Origin: Neoceratodus forsteri
Lineage: Eukaryota > Chordata > Ceratodontiformes > Ceratodontidae
Assembly (NCBI GenBank): GCA_016271365.2
Contig: CM057452.1
Location: 1,245,485,001 to 1,245,549,000 of the forward strand
Direction of reading: 5' to 3'
DNA length: 64,000 nt
Positions 62,986 to 64,000 of the stretch are shown here, piece by piece (the stretch's first letter is position 1; the number at the start of each line of letters is the position of its first letter). Under the pieces are notes generated by a model that saw only the letters and a list, made by a program, of their open reading frames with translations, made no database searches and was not told where the DNA came from. The position numbers were made by a program, and so were the translations under genes.

Positions 62986-64000
62986 TATTGTGCTCAAAGA
63001 AGTACCATTGTGCAGCATCAGGTCTGTGATTCAACCTTCAGCCTCCATTGACTCTTCACCATAGCCATCTTCAGCCAGCAGAAGACGTCAGCAACATCTT
63101 CTGGCCCTTTCATCCGCTGTAGTTGAAATCGACATCCTCTGAAGAGTCGTGGCCGCTGGTTCCTGAGCATCTTGGAAGAAAGATGATTGGAAAGAGCCTT
63201 TTCTGTCCCTTCCAAATGCTTGCCAGTAGACAAGTCTGTCGTAGCCAGGTGTGGTCATGACCACCGTTTCTTATTTTGTTCTTCATCTTTGTGGAATCTG
63301 GATCTTCACCTTCTACTTCTTCCTGCCTGTTTCATCCTGCATCACCAGTGCAATCCTCAGGGTAGTAGCTCGAGTTTGGTGGTCCTCCAAGCAGATCTGT
63401 CACCAAAAACAGCTCAGTAGTGTCTTCTTCATCCTTGGTAGTCCTCCTAGTGGATTCTTCACCAAGTCTGGTGTTCATTTTGGCAGCCCTAGCTGAGGGT
63501 AGGTGCCAGGAAAACCTGCAGCAGTTCTTCATCCTTGGTGAACCTGGTCAAGGGTTGGTGCCGAGGAGAAAGCAGCAGATTCCTTCTCTTGTGGCAATCC
63601 TGCAGGTGGATTCCTTGCCACATTTTGGTTCTTCACCCTTGGCAACCCAGTTCAAGGGTTTTGCACCAAGAAAGAGTATTACCCCATGTCAGTCAGTTCA
63701 TGCTCTTGTATTTCGGCAACACTGGGGAGTGGGTTGGCCAATGCCTATGGTCTGTTTACCAATCTCCCCATTCCCTTTTGCAACCTCTCATAGGTTAACT
63801 GGTGAGCTTGGCACCAAGCAGGAGGTCCCCTTTCTTTTGACCCTTACTCTTCAATTGTGCATGAAGACGATGGACATCTGCACCTAATAGACTCTGAGAG
63901 TGTGAGACTGTTTTCTGGTTGTATATTGAATGCTTCTTGATGCATAGACCTCTGGGTATGGTATTGTGAGAGCGATTGTGGGTAGTGACAACATTTGACA
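62986..64000. other. Unassigned, weak internal repetition
   Basis: Recurring words TTCTTCATCCTTGGT (about 63,425, 63,524), GTGGATTCCTTGCCAC or GTGGATTCTTCACC (about 63,450, 63,605) and CAAGGGTTGGTGCC or CAAGGGTTTTGCACC (about 63,549, 63,652) suggest a degenerate tandem unit of roughly 100 bp. The 155-codon frame at 63,420-63,887 is probably a by-product. No domain recognised. Confidence 0.4.

Noticed and set aside
63420..63887. 155-codon frame at the right edge
   Set aside because: It runs through weakly repetitive DNA, has no domain, and alternative frames of similar length overlap it.
1..64000. Host protein-coding exons, tRNA or rRNA genes, CRISPR arrays, prokaryotic operons
   Set aside because: All recognisable coding sequence belongs to retrotransposons. 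The only tRNA-like boxes are SINE heads. There are no spaced short direct repeats of CRISPR type and no operon-like gene packing.

Overview
This window looks like gene-poor, transposon-saturated vertebrate chromatin. I found no exon of a cellular protein-coding gene, no tRNA, rRNA or other host RNA gene, and nothing prokaryotic. The evidence for a vertebrate is the element mix: CR1 LINEs with the typical ORF1 esterase and a TTTCTATG-type 3' tail, L2-clade LINEs, an L1/Tx1-type LINE, Penelope-like elements (PLEs) with GIY-YIG endonuclease, a Ty3/gypsy-type LTR element, a MIR-like tRNA-SINE, foldback elements and long satellite arrays. This combination, with very deep nesting, fits a large-genome vertebrate such as a lungfish, caecilian or salamander. 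That is inference; the window cannot settle the species.

Layout. 1-1.1 kb: an old SINE-like fragment and unassigned DNA. 1.18-4.74 kb: a nearly complete, decayed CR1 (+), abutting a second CR1 on the minus strand (4.74-7.2 kb) that itself carries a 3'-end CR1 fragment. 8.0-8.6 kb: an L2 piece. 9.6-10.9 kb: an array with a period near 297 bp. 10.92-14.7 kb: 26 monomers of about 144 bp, most with a TATA-like box. 14.7-14.8 kb: a promoter-like stretch. 14.86-19.47 kb: a pyrimidine-rich tract I cannot assign. 20-22.7 kb: two L2 fragments in opposite orientation. 23.1-26.7 kb: a PLE split by an L2. 26.8-29.45 kb: a minus-strand L2 split by a tRNA-headed SINE and by a 521-bp foldback element. 29.815-36.261 kb: a full-length 6.4-kb L1 with target-site duplications (TSDs). 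36.5-39.76 kb: a minus-strand CR1 split by an L2. 42.2-45.5 kb: a minus-strand CR1 split by two different SINEs. 45.5-46.4 kb: a possible LTR. 47.97-51.87 kb: a CR1 (+) whose tail is split by a gypsy-type LTR element, whose 5' LTR is itself split by a hAT-like element. 51.87-55.03 kb: a minus-strand L2 carrying a third copy of the tRNA-headed SINE. 55.49-60.25 kb: one PLE split by a 2.57-kb composite insertion (TA-flanked palindrome, repeat tract, SINE remnant, chimeric CR1 tail). 61.6-62.2 kb: an L2 3' end with a GAT tail. 62.29-62.99 kb: two minisatellites.

The elements act as mobile DNA only. LINE reverse transcriptases (CR1, L2, L1) copy their own RNA at the target and can mobilise SINEs. 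All coding regions show frameshifts or stops except the L1 ORF1 (274 codons), one 373-codon L2 reverse-transcriptase frame and a 488-codon L1 RT frame. The nesting gives a relative age order: the interrupted element is always older than the interrupter.

The observations most worth following up are: (1) the 144-bp array with a TATA-like box in most monomers and a 1,295-bp higher-order offset, lying directly upstream of promoter-like sequence and an unidentified pyrimidine-rich tract; (2) a SINE family seen three times with long target duplications; (3) a CR1 3' end fused to a near-copy of DNA lying 430 bp away; and (4) a foldback element with 14-bp target duplications. Coordinates of degraded elements are approximate to about 10-50 bp unless a TSD defines them.
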